From Legionella genomosp. 1 (GTDB lineage: Bacteria > Pseudomonadota > Gammaproteobacteria > Legionellales > Legionellaceae), in NCBI GenBank assembly GCA_945878975.1, contig CAMCUM010000022.1, positions 1 to 38,445 of the forward strand: a stretch of 38,445 bases of DNA, given 5' to 3'. Made by a program: the position numbers and the translations under genes. This document shows, in pieces, positions 22,022 to 31,051 of the stretch. The first letter of the stretch is position 1; every line of letters begins with the position of its first letter. The notes beneath the pieces are model-generated. The model saw nothing but the letters and a program-made list of their open reading frames with translations. It did not search any database and was not told the DNA's origin.

Positions 22022-22936
22022 ATGAAACCAAATAGAGTAGCCCGATCATTGAAATTAGTAATTCATGGTGGTATTGAGAGTGGGCAGTTGTCTGCACAAA
22101 TACAACAAACTTATCATGGTGCTTTAAAGAAAGCATTACAGATAGGCTACCGTAAATTGATAGCGGGGGACTCAAGTATAGAGGTGGTTGAAGAAACCAT
22201 TAGATTTTTAGAAGACTCACCTCTTTTTAATGCTGGGTGCGGAAGTGTTTTGACACAGATAGGTACAATAGAGCTTGATGCCGCAATAATGGATGGTACT
22301 TCATTAGAAGCCGGTTGTGTTGCGGGTCTTGCTAAAATTGCAAATCCAATTAGTTTGGCGAGATTTGTTTTGGAACGCTCTGATCACATGATGTTGATTG
22401 GTTCTCATGCAGAGCAATTTGCGTATAATTGCGGTACGAATTGGGTTGACTCCGATAGTTTGATCACTGAGATTCAAAGAAATAAATGGTTAGAAAGACA
22501 TAAAAATGCCGTTGGTTTGCAGAATAAATATGGAACAGTTGGGGCTGTCGCTATTGATCAATATGGAAATCTAGCTGCAGGCACTTCAACCGGTGGTTTA
22601 GCGAATAAGCATCCGGGTAGAGTAGGTGACTCTTGTATTATTGGTGCGGGAACTTATGCAAACAATAATACATGTGCTGTCTCAACCACAGGACAGGGAG
22701 AGTACTTTATGCGGTTGTTAACAGCTTATGATATTGCAGCTCAAATAGAGTACAAGAAAGCTTCTTTAGCAGAAGCTGTTCAATCTTCGTTAAAGAAACT
22801 AACAACACTAGGCGGGCTAGGAGGTATCATTGCGTTGGATTCTTCTGGACAAATGGTAGTTGATTTTAATACAACCGGCATGTACCGAGGGTATGTTGAA
22901 AATGGAACGTATGTAACAAAAATCTATAATGAATGA
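22022..22936 (+). CDS. iaaA: Isoaspartyl peptidase/L-asparaginase (Ntn-hydrolase, T2 family)
   Basis: A 304-residue plant-type asparaginase precursor that cleaves itself to expose a catalytic Thr. The conserved parts are IHGGIES at the N-terminus, FNAGCGSVLT, ELDAAIMDG, NPISLAR, and KYGTVGAVAID with the nucleophile Thr172. The later TGGLANKHPGRVGDS and STTGQGEYF substrate loops are also present. It releases Asp from beta-aspartyl peptides or deamidates Asn. Placed between sulfur-relay and LuxD/C/E genes, it may trim an isoaspartyl or Asn-containing intermediate or recycle a detoxified product. It joins the Asn/Asp theme of AsnRS, the AsnRS-like enzyme and MccF. It starts 7 nt after the desulfurase stop. 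Confidence 0.9.
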   Translation: MKPNRVARSLKLVIHGGIESGQLSAQIQQTYHGALKKALQIGYRKLIAGDSSIEVVEETIRFLEDSPLFNAGCGSVLTQIGTIELDAAIMDGTSLEAGCVAGLAKIANPISLARFVLERSDHMMLIGSHAEQFAYNCGTNWVDSDSLITEIQRNKWLERHKNAVGLQNKYGTVGAVAIDQYGNLAAGTSTGGLANKHPGRVGDSCIIGAGTYANNNTCAVSTTGQGEYFMRLLTAYDIAAQIEYKKASLAEAVQSSLKKLTTLGGLGGIIALDSSGQMVVDFNTTGMYRGYVENGTYVTKIYNE

Positions 22937-23077
22937 ATAGAGAATGTAGTACTGACATAGCTGAAAACATTCTACTTTTGGGATGTTGGACTAGTATCTT
23001 TTCTATCTAGTAATTACAAATTGAATGTTATTTTAATAAACTATAGAATGGCTGTGAAAATTAAGGGATGAAGTGCT

Positions 23078-24028
23078 ATGGATATTGATTTGTGCTCTTG
23101 TGTAAGCAACAGTGAGAATTTTTTTATACCCTCATCTGAACAGGGTAATATTTTTGTCTCAAAGTGCTGTGTACCATCATCAGTAGGAACAGTTATTATT
23201 GTTCCTCCTTATGGAAGAACTGTCCATGACAGTTTTTTGATAACCGCTAATCTTTTAGTAAATGGCTTTGATGTGATTAGATTTGATTGTCGAAACCATG
23301 TTGGTTTGAGTACAGGGGATATAGAGCATTATAAAATGTCTTCCATTGAAATGGATTTGATGGATATTTTAAAAGTAGATTTTATCGAACTTTCAAAGCC
23401 TCTTATTGTGATGGGCATTAGTTTGTCTGCACCTGTTGCCTGGAAAATGGCATCGAAAATACCGAATATTTCTGGTGTGGTAACTTTAGTTGGCGCAGTT
23501 GATATTGTATCTACTATTGAAATTGCCGGGGAGTTTTCTTTGACTCCTTATTTGGATCCAATGCCAAAAGGTGATTACTACCAAGAGATACTCGGTTTTC
23601 GCATTATAGGTCAGCCTTTTGTTGATGATCTAGTTGCATATAAATATACAAGTTTTATGGACATTAAAAACTATATTTCTAAAGCCCCATGTCCTGTATA
23701 TATGATTTCGGCTTCTGATGATAGCTGGGTGTCTTTAGAACAAGTTAAACAAATTATTGACCTGAACCAGGCAGGCAGAGCACTTCGTGTTTTGGAAAAT
23801 AGCGATCACGAATTGGGGAAAAGCGCCGTTGTTGCTAAAAAAGCAGCGATTTTTTTAGTAGAATATTGTAAAAAGATTCTAGGAAATCAGGAAGAAGTTG
23901 TTGTACCTTCACTTACAAAAATTATCAAAGCATCTACTTTAGAGTCGGAAAAATTTAGTCAATTGGAACCTGAATTATTATCACTAGAAGCAATTATAAA
24001 ATCTGAAGTCTGCGTTACTGAGTTATAG
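23078..24028 (+). CDS. luxD: LuxD-like acyl-ACP thioesterase/acyltransferase
   Basis: A 316-residue alpha/beta-hydrolase. The nucleophile is Ser115 in VMGISLSAPVAWK, matching the LuxD xxSLSA elbow. IIVPPYGRTVHDSF supplies the oxyanion loop, DVIRFDCRNHVGLSTG is the LuxD strand/turn, SASDDSWV the acid and NSDHELGKS the catalytic His. LuxD releases fatty acid (classically C14) from acyl-ACP for the LuxC-LuxE reductase. No luciferase genes are present, so the fatty acid must serve another purpose. The ~35 residues beyond the hydrolase core at the C-terminus are unexplained. It follows iaaA by 141 nt, which include a weak hairpin, and is 10 nt before luxC. Confidence 0.85.
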   Translation: MDIDLCSCVSNSENFFIPSSEQGNIFVSKCCVPSSVGTVIIVPPYGRTVHDSFLITANLLVNGFDVIRFDCRNHVGLSTGDIEHYKMSSIEMDLMDILKVDFIELSKPLIVMGISLSAPVAWKMASKIPNISGVVTLVGAVDIVSTIEIAGEFSLTPYLDPMPKGDYYQEILGFRIIGQPFVDDLVAYKYTSFMDIKNYISKAPCPVYMISASDDSWVSLEQVKQIIDLNQAGRALRVLENSDHELGKSAVVAKKAAIFLVEYCKKILGNQEEVVVPSLTKIIKASTLESEKFSQLEPELLSLEAIIKSEVCVTEL

Positions 24029-24038
24029 GAAATATAAA

Positions 24039-25487
24039 ATGGATAAAATTATTAAACTTCCGAAGATAATTTGTGGAGAGATTATTACAGATGCAGATGA
24101 AGGAGTTCATGAAATAGAGTATGCACATGGTGTGAAAGTTCATATTCCAAAACTGACTGCAGAAGATTTGAATAAAATTTTTGAAAACAGAGTTCGTTTA
24201 CATGATATTTCTCTAGGGGAAATCACTCAATTTCTTCGAATGAGTGGTACTCAGATGAGTAACCCTGAATATTCATTGCGAAAAGAAGCTGCTGAATATG
24301 GGTCTCTTGTTACTGGATTAAGTCCTGAGATGATTCATAGAGATTTCAGAACGATGAGCAGTTATTTAAAACATAGAAATGTTATTTATGACTTGCTTGA
24401 TGCGGAACTAGGGACATATCGGGTGGTAGATGAATGGGTTAACAATCAAGTTGCACGTATAAGGGCATTTCCAAGAGGCAGGGCTCTACATATCTTGGTT
24501 GGTAATGTTCCTATTGCCGGTCTTTACAGCATACTAAGATCAATTATAACTAAAAATCAAACCGTCGTGAAATTAGCTACGCGCGATATTATTTCAAGTC
24601 TATATTTTGCTTTGTCCTTAATTAAAGAAAATACACCAATGCATCCTATCAGTCGATCTATTTCTGTGTTTTATTGCGATAGAAATTCGAGTCATCTTAA
24701 AAAATTAATTCATACAAGCGATATTGTTTGTGCCTGGGGACAAGGTAGCTCAATCGAAGCTTTAAAGAAAGATGTTCCATATGGTGTTCCGTTTCTTGAG
24801 TTTGGTCCAAAACGTAGTTTAAGTTTGGTTTATTTGGAGGACGATTCTGTATTGGACAAAGTAGCGATGAGAATTGCCAATGACTTTTCCGTTTATGACC
24901 AAGAAGCTTGTTTTAGCCCACAGCATTTATTTGTGATTGGTGATAGCAAAAAACTTATCCCTAAAATATGTAAATGGTTAGATATTCAAACGCGTATTTT
25001 GCCTAAAGGAAAAATGACCTCTGATATCGAGTCACATGTTTATAGGGCTAAACTCGAGGCCAAATATCGAGGCTGGGATGTGTATGAAGGGAAAAACCAA
25101 GAGTGGCAGCTCATCGATGCTAATAACCCATATTTGGTTACTAATCACCCTTTGTCAAGAACTATCTATGTGCATGTTATACAGTCTCCCAGAGAAATAT
25201 TACCTTTTGTTGATGATGATACTCAAACAATAGGTCTATATCCTTTGGATAAATACGCGATAGAAATAGCTAATTTATTTTGTAGCAAAGGAGCTTGTCG
25301 AGTATGTGAGATTGGACTGACCTCACATTTTCGTCAAGGGTTTACCCATGATGGTTCCTATCCTTTGCAACAGTTTGTTCGTATGGCTTATATCGATGGG
25401 GGGCTTGAGCAAGTATACAAATACGGCGATTACTCATTGGATGATTACGAAAAAATGCTATTTGGAGCTGGATTGATTGGAGAATGA
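24039..25487 (+). CDS. luxC: LuxC-like acyl-CoA/acyl-protein reductase
   Basis: A 482-residue NADPH-dependent reductase of the aldehyde-dehydrogenase superfamily. The catalytic Cys291 lies in YDQEACFSPQ, as in LuxC (DQxACSSPQ). ILVGNVPIAGLYSILRSII, KNQTVVKLATRD and VCAWGQGSSI form the NADP-binding part, and GFTHDGSYPLQQFVR near the end is also typical. It reduces an acyl group, passed on by LuxE, to an aldehyde. A Cys-acyl intermediate forms on the enzyme. In this cluster the aldehyde could be attached to the peptide, or the enzyme could reduce a peptide carboxyl. The gene lies 10 nt after luxD, with AGGAAA upstream of the ATG. Confidence 0.9.
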   Translation: MDKIIKLPKIICGEIITDADEGVHEIEYAHGVKVHIPKLTAEDLNKIFENRVRLHDISLGEITQFLRMSGTQMSNPEYSLRKEAAEYGSLVTGLSPEMIHRDFRTMSSYLKHRNVIYDLLDAELGTYRVVDEWVNNQVARIRAFPRGRALHILVGNVPIAGLYSILRSIITKNQTVVKLATRDIISSLYFALSLIKENTPMHPISRSISVFYCDRNSSHLKKLIHTSDIVCAWGQGSSIEALKKDVPYGVPFLEFGPKRSLSLVYLEDDSVLDKVAMRIANDFSVYDQEACFSPQHLFVIGDSKKLIPKICKWLDIQTRILPKGKMTSDIESHVYRAKLEAKYRGWDVYEGKNQEWQLIDANNPYLVTNHPLSRTIYVHVIQSPREILPFVDDDTQTIGLYPLDKYAIEIANLFCSKGACRVCEIGLTSHFRQGFTHDGSYPLQQFVRMAYIDGGLEQVYKYGDYSLDDYEKMLFGAGLIGE

Positions 25488-25491
25488 TTGT

Positions 25492-26673
25492 ATGGAAAAT
25501 GAATTGGCTTTTCCAAGCCTAGATAAAATATTTTTTAACTATAAAGAATTAATGTGTCAGCCAGAATTAGCAAACAAAGTTAGAAGTGAGTTAATACAGG
25601 CTACTTTTCAATATCATTTAAAAAATAACTGCGAATACAGGCAATATGCAACGCGTCTGGGAATATCCGATTGTTCTTCATTGGTACATGAAGTTGATAT
25701 TCCACTATTACCTTCTGCTTTTTTTAAAGGCTTTGATTTTAATATAGCCACTGTCCCCAAAAAAGAGATAATAAAATATTGTACTAGTAGTGGAACACAG
25801 GGGTCTCTTAGTATTGTACCTCGCGATGAAACAACATTGATGCATTTTTTGAGTAGTATTGCTGCGTCATTTCCTGCCTTATTACAGATAGATCGTGCTG
25901 GAAATCACAGAGGAGTTGTTTTAGGGCCTAGTACTGAAGATGCGGGTGACTTGTGGTTTTCTTATGCTATGGCTTGCTTAACTTTACAAGTAACCACCAC
26001 TGTTTGTGAACGGAATGAAGAATTTGATATTGACTACTCGGTTAGTCAAATCAAGTATTTTCTTGAAAAAAAACATGATTTGATGATTGTGGGCCCACCT
26101 TTCCGCATTTTAGATATTTGTAAAAAAATAAGCAGCATTTCTAATTTTCCACCATTAACCTCTAAGTCATTTGTAATCAGTGCTGGTGGTTGGAAGAACA
26201 GACAAAATCAAGCAATCAATAAAGTAGACTTTATTAATATGGTAGCTGATGCCTTCCAAATAAAAAATCAGTCTCAGATTAGAGATTGTTTTAATATGGT
26301 TGAGCTTAATACTATTATACTGGAATGTGAGCATCATAATAAACATATTCCCCCTTGGTTAAGCGTTCAGGCAAGAGACCCGAGGACAAATAAGGCTTTA
26401 CCTGAGGGGCAATCTGGAATTTTGGCATTTTTAGATGCTACTGCAGTTAGTTATCCTTGCTTTATTTTAAGCGAGGATATAGGTACTGTTTCTGAAATAA
26501 AATGTAAATGTGGGCGCAGCGGTATGGTAGTAAATATTGAAAAGAGAATGAGCCGCATTGAAGCAAGAGGTTGTGCCTTGAAAATGACTACTGGTAATAA
26601 AAACAAAGCTCATAAAGATTCCAAAGATCGTTATTTTGAGAGTTTTTATAGAGATCCTCAAGCTTATTTTTAG
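25492..26673 (+). CDS. luxE: LuxE-like acyl-protein synthetase
   Basis: A 393-residue adenylating enzyme that activates a carboxylic acid with ATP and passes the acyl group, via a Cys, to LuxC. The ATP loop is KYCTSSGTQGSLSIVPRD. FSYAMACLTLQVTTT, MIVGPPFRILDI, VISAGGWKN and the C-terminal half with CKCGRSG and EARGCALKM follow the LuxE order. The Cys in the latter is in the right place for the acyl-carrying Cys. The last ~30 residues are a polar extension. ATG 25492 is chosen because GGAG is 9 nt upstream. An earlier TTG would overlap luxC by 11 nt. LuxC and LuxE usually act as one complex. Confidence 0.88.
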   Translation: MENELAFPSLDKIFFNYKELMCQPELANKVRSELIQATFQYHLKNNCEYRQYATRLGISDCSSLVHEVDIPLLPSAFFKGFDFNIATVPKKEIIKYCTSSGTQGSLSIVPRDETTLMHFLSSIAASFPALLQIDRAGNHRGVVLGPSTEDAGDLWFSYAMACLTLQVTTTVCERNEEFDIDYSVSQIKYFLEKKHDLMIVGPPFRILDICKKISSISNFPPLTSKSFVISAGGWKNRQNQAINKVDFINMVADAFQIKNQSQIRDCFNMVELNTIILECEHHNKHIPPWLSVQARDPRTNKALPEGQSGILAFLDATAVSYPCFILSEDIGTVSEIKCKCGRSGMVVNIEKRMSRIEARGCALKMTTGNKNKAHKDSKDRYFESFYRDPQAYF

Positions 26674-26714
26674 TGAGAGCAGAAGTGATTGTAAAGCTAA
26701 TAATGGAATATTGA

Positions 26715-28907
26715 ATGATTTATGTAGTCTTAACAGAAACACAAGAGGAGTTTGTTAAAGCCTATTTTTTAGCATCTTGTTTGAACAGAGACGAAAATTG
26801 TCTAATTCCTGTATCTAATCCAATCGTCTGTGATTTAGTTGAACAAACACTTGTTTTTTTAAAAATACCATATAGAAAAATCTCTTTTAGCGTTCTATTA
26901 CAAATGAGTCTGCCTTTATTGCTGAAAGAGCAGACTCTTTATCTTAATAGAATAAATTCTAGTGCTTTGTTAATTGATATTGCTTATTTTCAGCAGCAGA
27001 TTATTTATAAGAGCAACCAAGGTGTTGCTCATATAAAAGACAAACGAACAGCTTTTATTGTGTCTTGGGCTGAAAGCACATCAAATCAAGCAGTTCAATA
27101 TTCTTTGTTAATGAATCGACCACTAATACTGTTACAGAAAACAGCAGATAATTGTGAGTTTTTTTCTGCTTTTAATTATGCCTCATCCTATTTTATCTCT
27201 TTTTCAGATGATTTAAGTATGTCGGATTTTATCGAGTTCTTAAATTATAAAGATCAAAATAATAACAAGGTACCTTTCGCAATAATGTATCCATATGGTG
27301 AGGTAGAGCGTGAATTTTTCGTGATAAAAACTTTTTTATTTGCACGGTATCCTTATCCATACGAATATAAAGCTTCGTTTCATTTTCCCTTAGAACGACC
27401 AAATTATTGTTATAAAGGGAAAAATGTTTCGCTTTATTTAGGACAAGATAATGATACTGTCTCATTAGTTGAGCGTTTGATCGAACCGTCGAGTTTATTG
27501 TTTGCAATGGCGCATTCAAATGGGATAGATATGGGATTAGGAAATATTGTGCTATGTCCGAGAGAAACGACTCCAGTTTTAAGTGCAGTCGGGATTAAAG
27601 CAATGCCTTGTTTTTTTAATCTTGAGTTATGTAGCAGAGTAAAGCCAGATAATATAATTATTAAACTGAATCAGCTTAAAGCACAAATTGCATTTTTTTA
27701 TACATGCTGGGGGATTCAGTTGAAGAATGGATTGTATGACCCCTCTGTTTCTTTTGCTAGACAGCTCGTATTGTCTCCTCATATCGGGATGATTGTTTCA
27801 ACTTATACTATGTCACATTTGGATAATTCTATCTTGTCAAAATTTATGCATCATGTTAAAAATGACTCGACAATTAGTGATGTGGTTAACCAACTAAATT
27901 CGGAGCATTTTAAATTTTACTCCGATATCCCACATACTCTTATTGTCTTAGGTGATCCAGAGTTCAAGCTAAACCAAAGTTTCCCTTCGGATTTTGACCA
28001 ACTATTTCCTGATGAAGTGAAATCTCATTTGATTAAAAAGGGTATTATCAAATATAAAAAATGTAATAAAACGGAACCAGACATTGGTTTGATTTCGGCT
28101 ATAAGTATTATCGTTAACGATATTTTATATGCAAAAACTGTGGTTCTGGGATCTAGATCGTTACCGCTAGGTTCTATTAAAGTTCTACTTGATGAATTTA
28201 TGTTATTTCTTGATGGATTATGGATTTTAATATTGTTAATAAAAAAGCGTTTATCTCAATCAGCGCAGCACTATGTAAATCCAAACAATCTATTAATAGA
28301 GCTCCAAAAAGAAGTTGTTAAATACCATAAATATTGGATCGACTATTTTGTTATCATGAATTCTAATTTTGGAGGATTGATTCGTCTGCAAATTGATAAA
28401 TTTTTTGATGAAAAAAATAAAATAGAACCCTGTAAACACAATTGCCCATATTGCGCTGGAGTTTTGATTGAAAACGAATTGTCTCTTATTGAACATGAGC
28501 AATTAAATAGGCGAGTGTTAGAGTGCTATAGTTGTACCACTATATTTGATAGCCACGCTGTATTTACATTCGGTAGTATCGATTGCGACATTTTTTGGAT
28601 TAAAACTATTCCTCAAACAATGACGGTTCATCTCTTAATGTCTCCGGTCATGATGGGTGAGTTTAATTATACAGTTTGCGTCTGTTTGGAACCATTTTAT
28701 AAAAAAGGTCAGTCAAATATTTCATCTCATATAGAGAACGGACAAATAAATATGGTAAGCAGCGATGAACGATTGATTGACATTACTATTAATAACTTTA
28801 TTCCTTTGGATTATTATACCTCTGGGCAATATTATTTAAATATTATGATAATAGTAAATACGTCTGTGGCTTTTTTAAGAAGGACTATCCATATTAAGGA
28901 TTTATAA
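26715..28907 (+). CDS. Caspase-fold (CHAT/C25-like) protein with zinc ribbon, candidate leader peptidase
   Basis: A 730-residue protein not recognised as a whole. Its middle part resembles clan CD cysteine peptidases (CHAT, gingipain C25): a strand ending in AMAHSNGID (His267), then 64 residues later a strand ending in FFYTCWG (Cys331), followed by ARQLVLSPHIGMIVSTYTMS and a final LIVLGDPEFKL, where such domains often have GDPxLxL. This supports a His-Cys dyad. Near residues 570-620 two CxxC pairs (CPYC, CYSC) suggest a zinc ribbon, and the last ~100 residues are beta-rich. The first 230 residues are unknown. As no other leader peptidase is seen and an ABC exporter gene follows, leader cleavage is a reasonable but unproven role. 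Confidence 0.5.
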   Translation: MIYVVLTETQEEFVKAYFLASCLNRDENCLIPVSNPIVCDLVEQTLVFLKIPYRKISFSVLLQMSLPLLLKEQTLYLNRINSSALLIDIAYFQQQIIYKSNQGVAHIKDKRTAFIVSWAESTSNQAVQYSLLMNRPLILLQKTADNCEFFSAFNYASSYFISFSDDLSMSDFIEFLNYKDQNNNKVPFAIMYPYGEVEREFFVIKTFLFARYPYPYEYKASFHFPLERPNYCYKGKNVSLYLGQDNDTVSLVERLIEPSSLLFAMAHSNGIDMGLGNIVLCPRETTPVLSAVGIKAMPCFFNLELCSRVKPDNIIIKLNQLKAQIAFFYTCWGIQLKNGLYDPSVSFARQLVLSPHIGMIVSTYTMSHLDNSILSKFMHHVKNDSTISDVVNQLNSEHFKFYSDIPHTLIVLGDPEFKLNQSFPSDFDQLFPDEVKSHLIKKGIIKYKKCNKTEPDIGLISAISIIVNDILYAKTVVLGSRSLPLGSIKVLLDEFMLFLDGLWILILLIKKRLSQSAQHYVNPNNLLIELQKEVVKYHKYWIDYFVIMNSNFGGLIRLQIDKFFDEKNKIEPCKHNCPYCAGVLIENELSLIEHEQLNRRVLECYSCTTIFDSHAVFTFGSIDCDIFWIKTIPQTMTVHLLMSPVMMGEFNYTVCVCLEPFYKKGQSNISSHIENGQINMVSSDERLIDITINNFIPLDYYTSGQYYLNIMIIVNTSVAFLRRTIHIKDL

Positions 28908-28946
28908 ATATATGTTCGTTTTTAAGTATAGGTTTTTAAGCATATT

Positions 28947-31037
28947 ATGAAAAATATTTTTAATAACATATTAATCATTAATATACTATTATTAGCGAAA
29001 ACTCAGCCAAATCAAGCACTTTTGCTAAGTTTTACTTCTCCTAAAAGCATTAAGTCTTTCCGAGCAAGTCAGAAAGTGTTGATAGCCAAACAAGCGCCAA
29101 ACGTAGGTAAATCGGATCTTCATGTCGATGAAAATCATGCGGAGCCACCTTCTGCCGCACATATTGCTCGTCGCTTAAATGGTTATTTGCTATCTCAGCA
29201 GAATCAAGGGTTAGTTTTTGCTGCTGCAACGCTCTCCGGTCTAAGTATTGGATTAAATTTTTTATCCCCTTTTTTATTGAGTCAAGTAATACAAATGTTA
29301 TCTAATGCAGATGCTGGGTGTACGATTCGAGGGGTTAAAATAAACCAAAAGACAATGATGATTCTTTGTGTGTTTTGTTATGCAAGTAGTCGTCTAATTG
29401 TAAACATTCGAGATCAGGTGATGACACCTATTACGAGTAATGTCGCTCAAAAAATATTACGCGATGTTATGGAAAAAATTCTTAGGAGATCTCTGTATTA
29501 TCATGTCACAAGCCTTGATTCTGAAAAAATCTATTTGATTCAAAAAGGGAACTCCATTGCAAGGGTGGGGCCATCTGCATTGGCTCAGATTTTACCAGTT
29601 TTTTTAGAGACTTTGCTAATTTCTAGCTGGATATTCATGAAGTACGATAAGCGAATAAGTTTATTGATACTGACTGCATTCTCACTTAATGTTATAAGTG
29701 CTGTTATATCAGCACAGGCAATAGTATTTTCTAGAACAAAATTATTACAATGTGATAATGGAGCTTGGAACCAATTTATTGGCGCAATTTCAAAATACAA
29801 AATTATTCACGACTTTGGTCATTTAGATAGAACACTTCAAGAATCTGACGAATATCTTGATAACCTAAGATCCGCAGAGATTCAAGCTAACATACTAAGT
29901 CTTGATCTTGAGTTTGTACAGCAATGTTTTTCGGCCCTGAGTCTATTGATAGTAGTGTTTTATGTGGGCACCAACATTCAGTCTAAAAAATTTACAGTGC
30001 AAGATTTTGTATTGATTGTGAATTATTTTATTCAATTACTCAGTTATATGCCCTTATTTAGTCGGGCAATAAATCAGCTGGTTGCATCGTACCCTGATTT
30101 AAATTTTGTTTTTAGAGAGTTGGACAAGACGCACGATGTAGTGGATACGTATCCGAATCGCCCTTTATATTTAGCTAAGGGCTCAGGACCGACAATTGAG
30201 TTTGTCGATGTGGATTTTAGTTACCCGAATGCTACTGTCCCTATCTTTAACAAATTATCATTTAAAGTCAAGGGGAGTCAAAAGGTAGCGTTTGTGAGTG
30301 AAAGTGGTCAGGGAAAAACGACTATCTTCAACTTGTTATATAGACACTATGCGCCTACTAATGGATTAATAAAAATTAACGACCAAGATATATCAACTGT
30401 AAGTCTTGAGTCTTTGCGAAAAGCTATCAGCATATGTGAACAAACGCCAACTTTAAGCAAGGGCACTGTTCGAAAAAATATTTGTTTTGGAGCAGAAAAC
30501 CCAGAATGGATTACTGATGAATACATATATGCGATAAGCCGATCTGTTGGTTTAGAGCATTTCTTAAGAGATTTACCTCTTCAATTAGACACGGAAGTTG
30601 GCGAGGGTGGCAAATCTTTATCGGGAGGACAGCAACAAAAAGTAGCTATTTTACGTGGGTTATTAAAAAATACGACGATAAGATTATTTGATGAGATAAC
30701 TGCTTCTCTAGACGGTCATGCAGCGAACCAAATAATGAAAGAGCTTAATTGGATATTGAATAATACAACAAGCTTGATGATTTCACATAAAATATCCGAG
30801 GTGCAGTATGCCGATCACATCTTTGTTTTAGATAAAGGGTGCGTTGTTGCGCAAGGTACGCATGAGTATCTTGTGAATTCCTGCCCACTATATCAAAAAT
30901 TATGGAGAGCTTCTTTAAGAAAAATTTCTGATTCTCCATTTGCAACTTTTTCGTCTAAAGAAGGCAACAAAATCATACATTGTTCTGAGCAAGAAAATTT
31001 ATCAGAAGATGTTAATCGTACTTCATTTTTATCATAG
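28947..31037 (+). CDS. ABC exporter, fused membrane and ATPase domains
   Basis: A 696-residue half-transporter of type I (ATM1/MsbA-like) that should dimerise in the inner membrane. Residues ~1-75 hold a hydrophobic start and a linker, ~80-400 six membrane segments, and ~415-640 the ATPase. Walker A is SESGQGKTTIF (first Gly changed to Ser), the signature LSGGQQQKVAI, Walker B TIRLFDEITASLD and the switch His in MISHKIS. No C39 peptidase domain is present, so leader removal must be done elsewhere. It is encoded 39 nt after the caspase-fold protein and 14 nt before leuS. Export of the mature product is the likely task. Confidence 0.9.
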   Translation: MKNIFNNILIINILLLAKTQPNQALLLSFTSPKSIKSFRASQKVLIAKQAPNVGKSDLHVDENHAEPPSAAHIARRLNGYLLSQQNQGLVFAAATLSGLSIGLNFLSPFLLSQVIQMLSNADAGCTIRGVKINQKTMMILCVFCYASSRLIVNIRDQVMTPITSNVAQKILRDVMEKILRRSLYYHVTSLDSEKIYLIQKGNSIARVGPSALAQILPVFLETLLISSWIFMKYDKRISLLILTAFSLNVISAVISAQAIVFSRTKLLQCDNGAWNQFIGAISKYKIIHDFGHLDRTLQESDEYLDNLRSAEIQANILSLDLEFVQQCFSALSLLIVVFYVGTNIQSKKFTVQDFVLIVNYFIQLLSYMPLFSRAINQLVASYPDLNFVFRELDKTHDVVDTYPNRPLYLAKGSGPTIEFVDVDFSYPNATVPIFNKLSFKVKGSQKVAFVSESGQGKTTIFNLLYRHYAPTNGLIKINDQDISTVSLESLRKAISICEQTPTLSKGTVRKNICFGAENPEWITDEYIYAISRSVGLEHFLRDLPLQLDTEVGEGGKSLSGGQQQKVAILRGLLKNTTIRLFDEITASLDGHAANQIMKELNWILNNTTSLMISHKISEVQYADHIFVLDKGCVVAQGTHEYLVNSCPLYQKLWRASLRKISDSPFATFSSKEGNKIIHCSEQENLSEDVNRTSFLS

Positions 31038-31051
31038 TAAGGGCAGATGTG

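Noticed and set aside
22937-23077. A terminator or second precursor between iaaA and luxD
   Set aside because: Only a 7-bp AGAATGT/ACATTCT stem with a long loop; no small frame with a ribosome-binding site.
23078-26673. A bioluminescence operon
   Set aside because: luxA and luxB are absent and the flanking genes belong to peptide biosynthesis.
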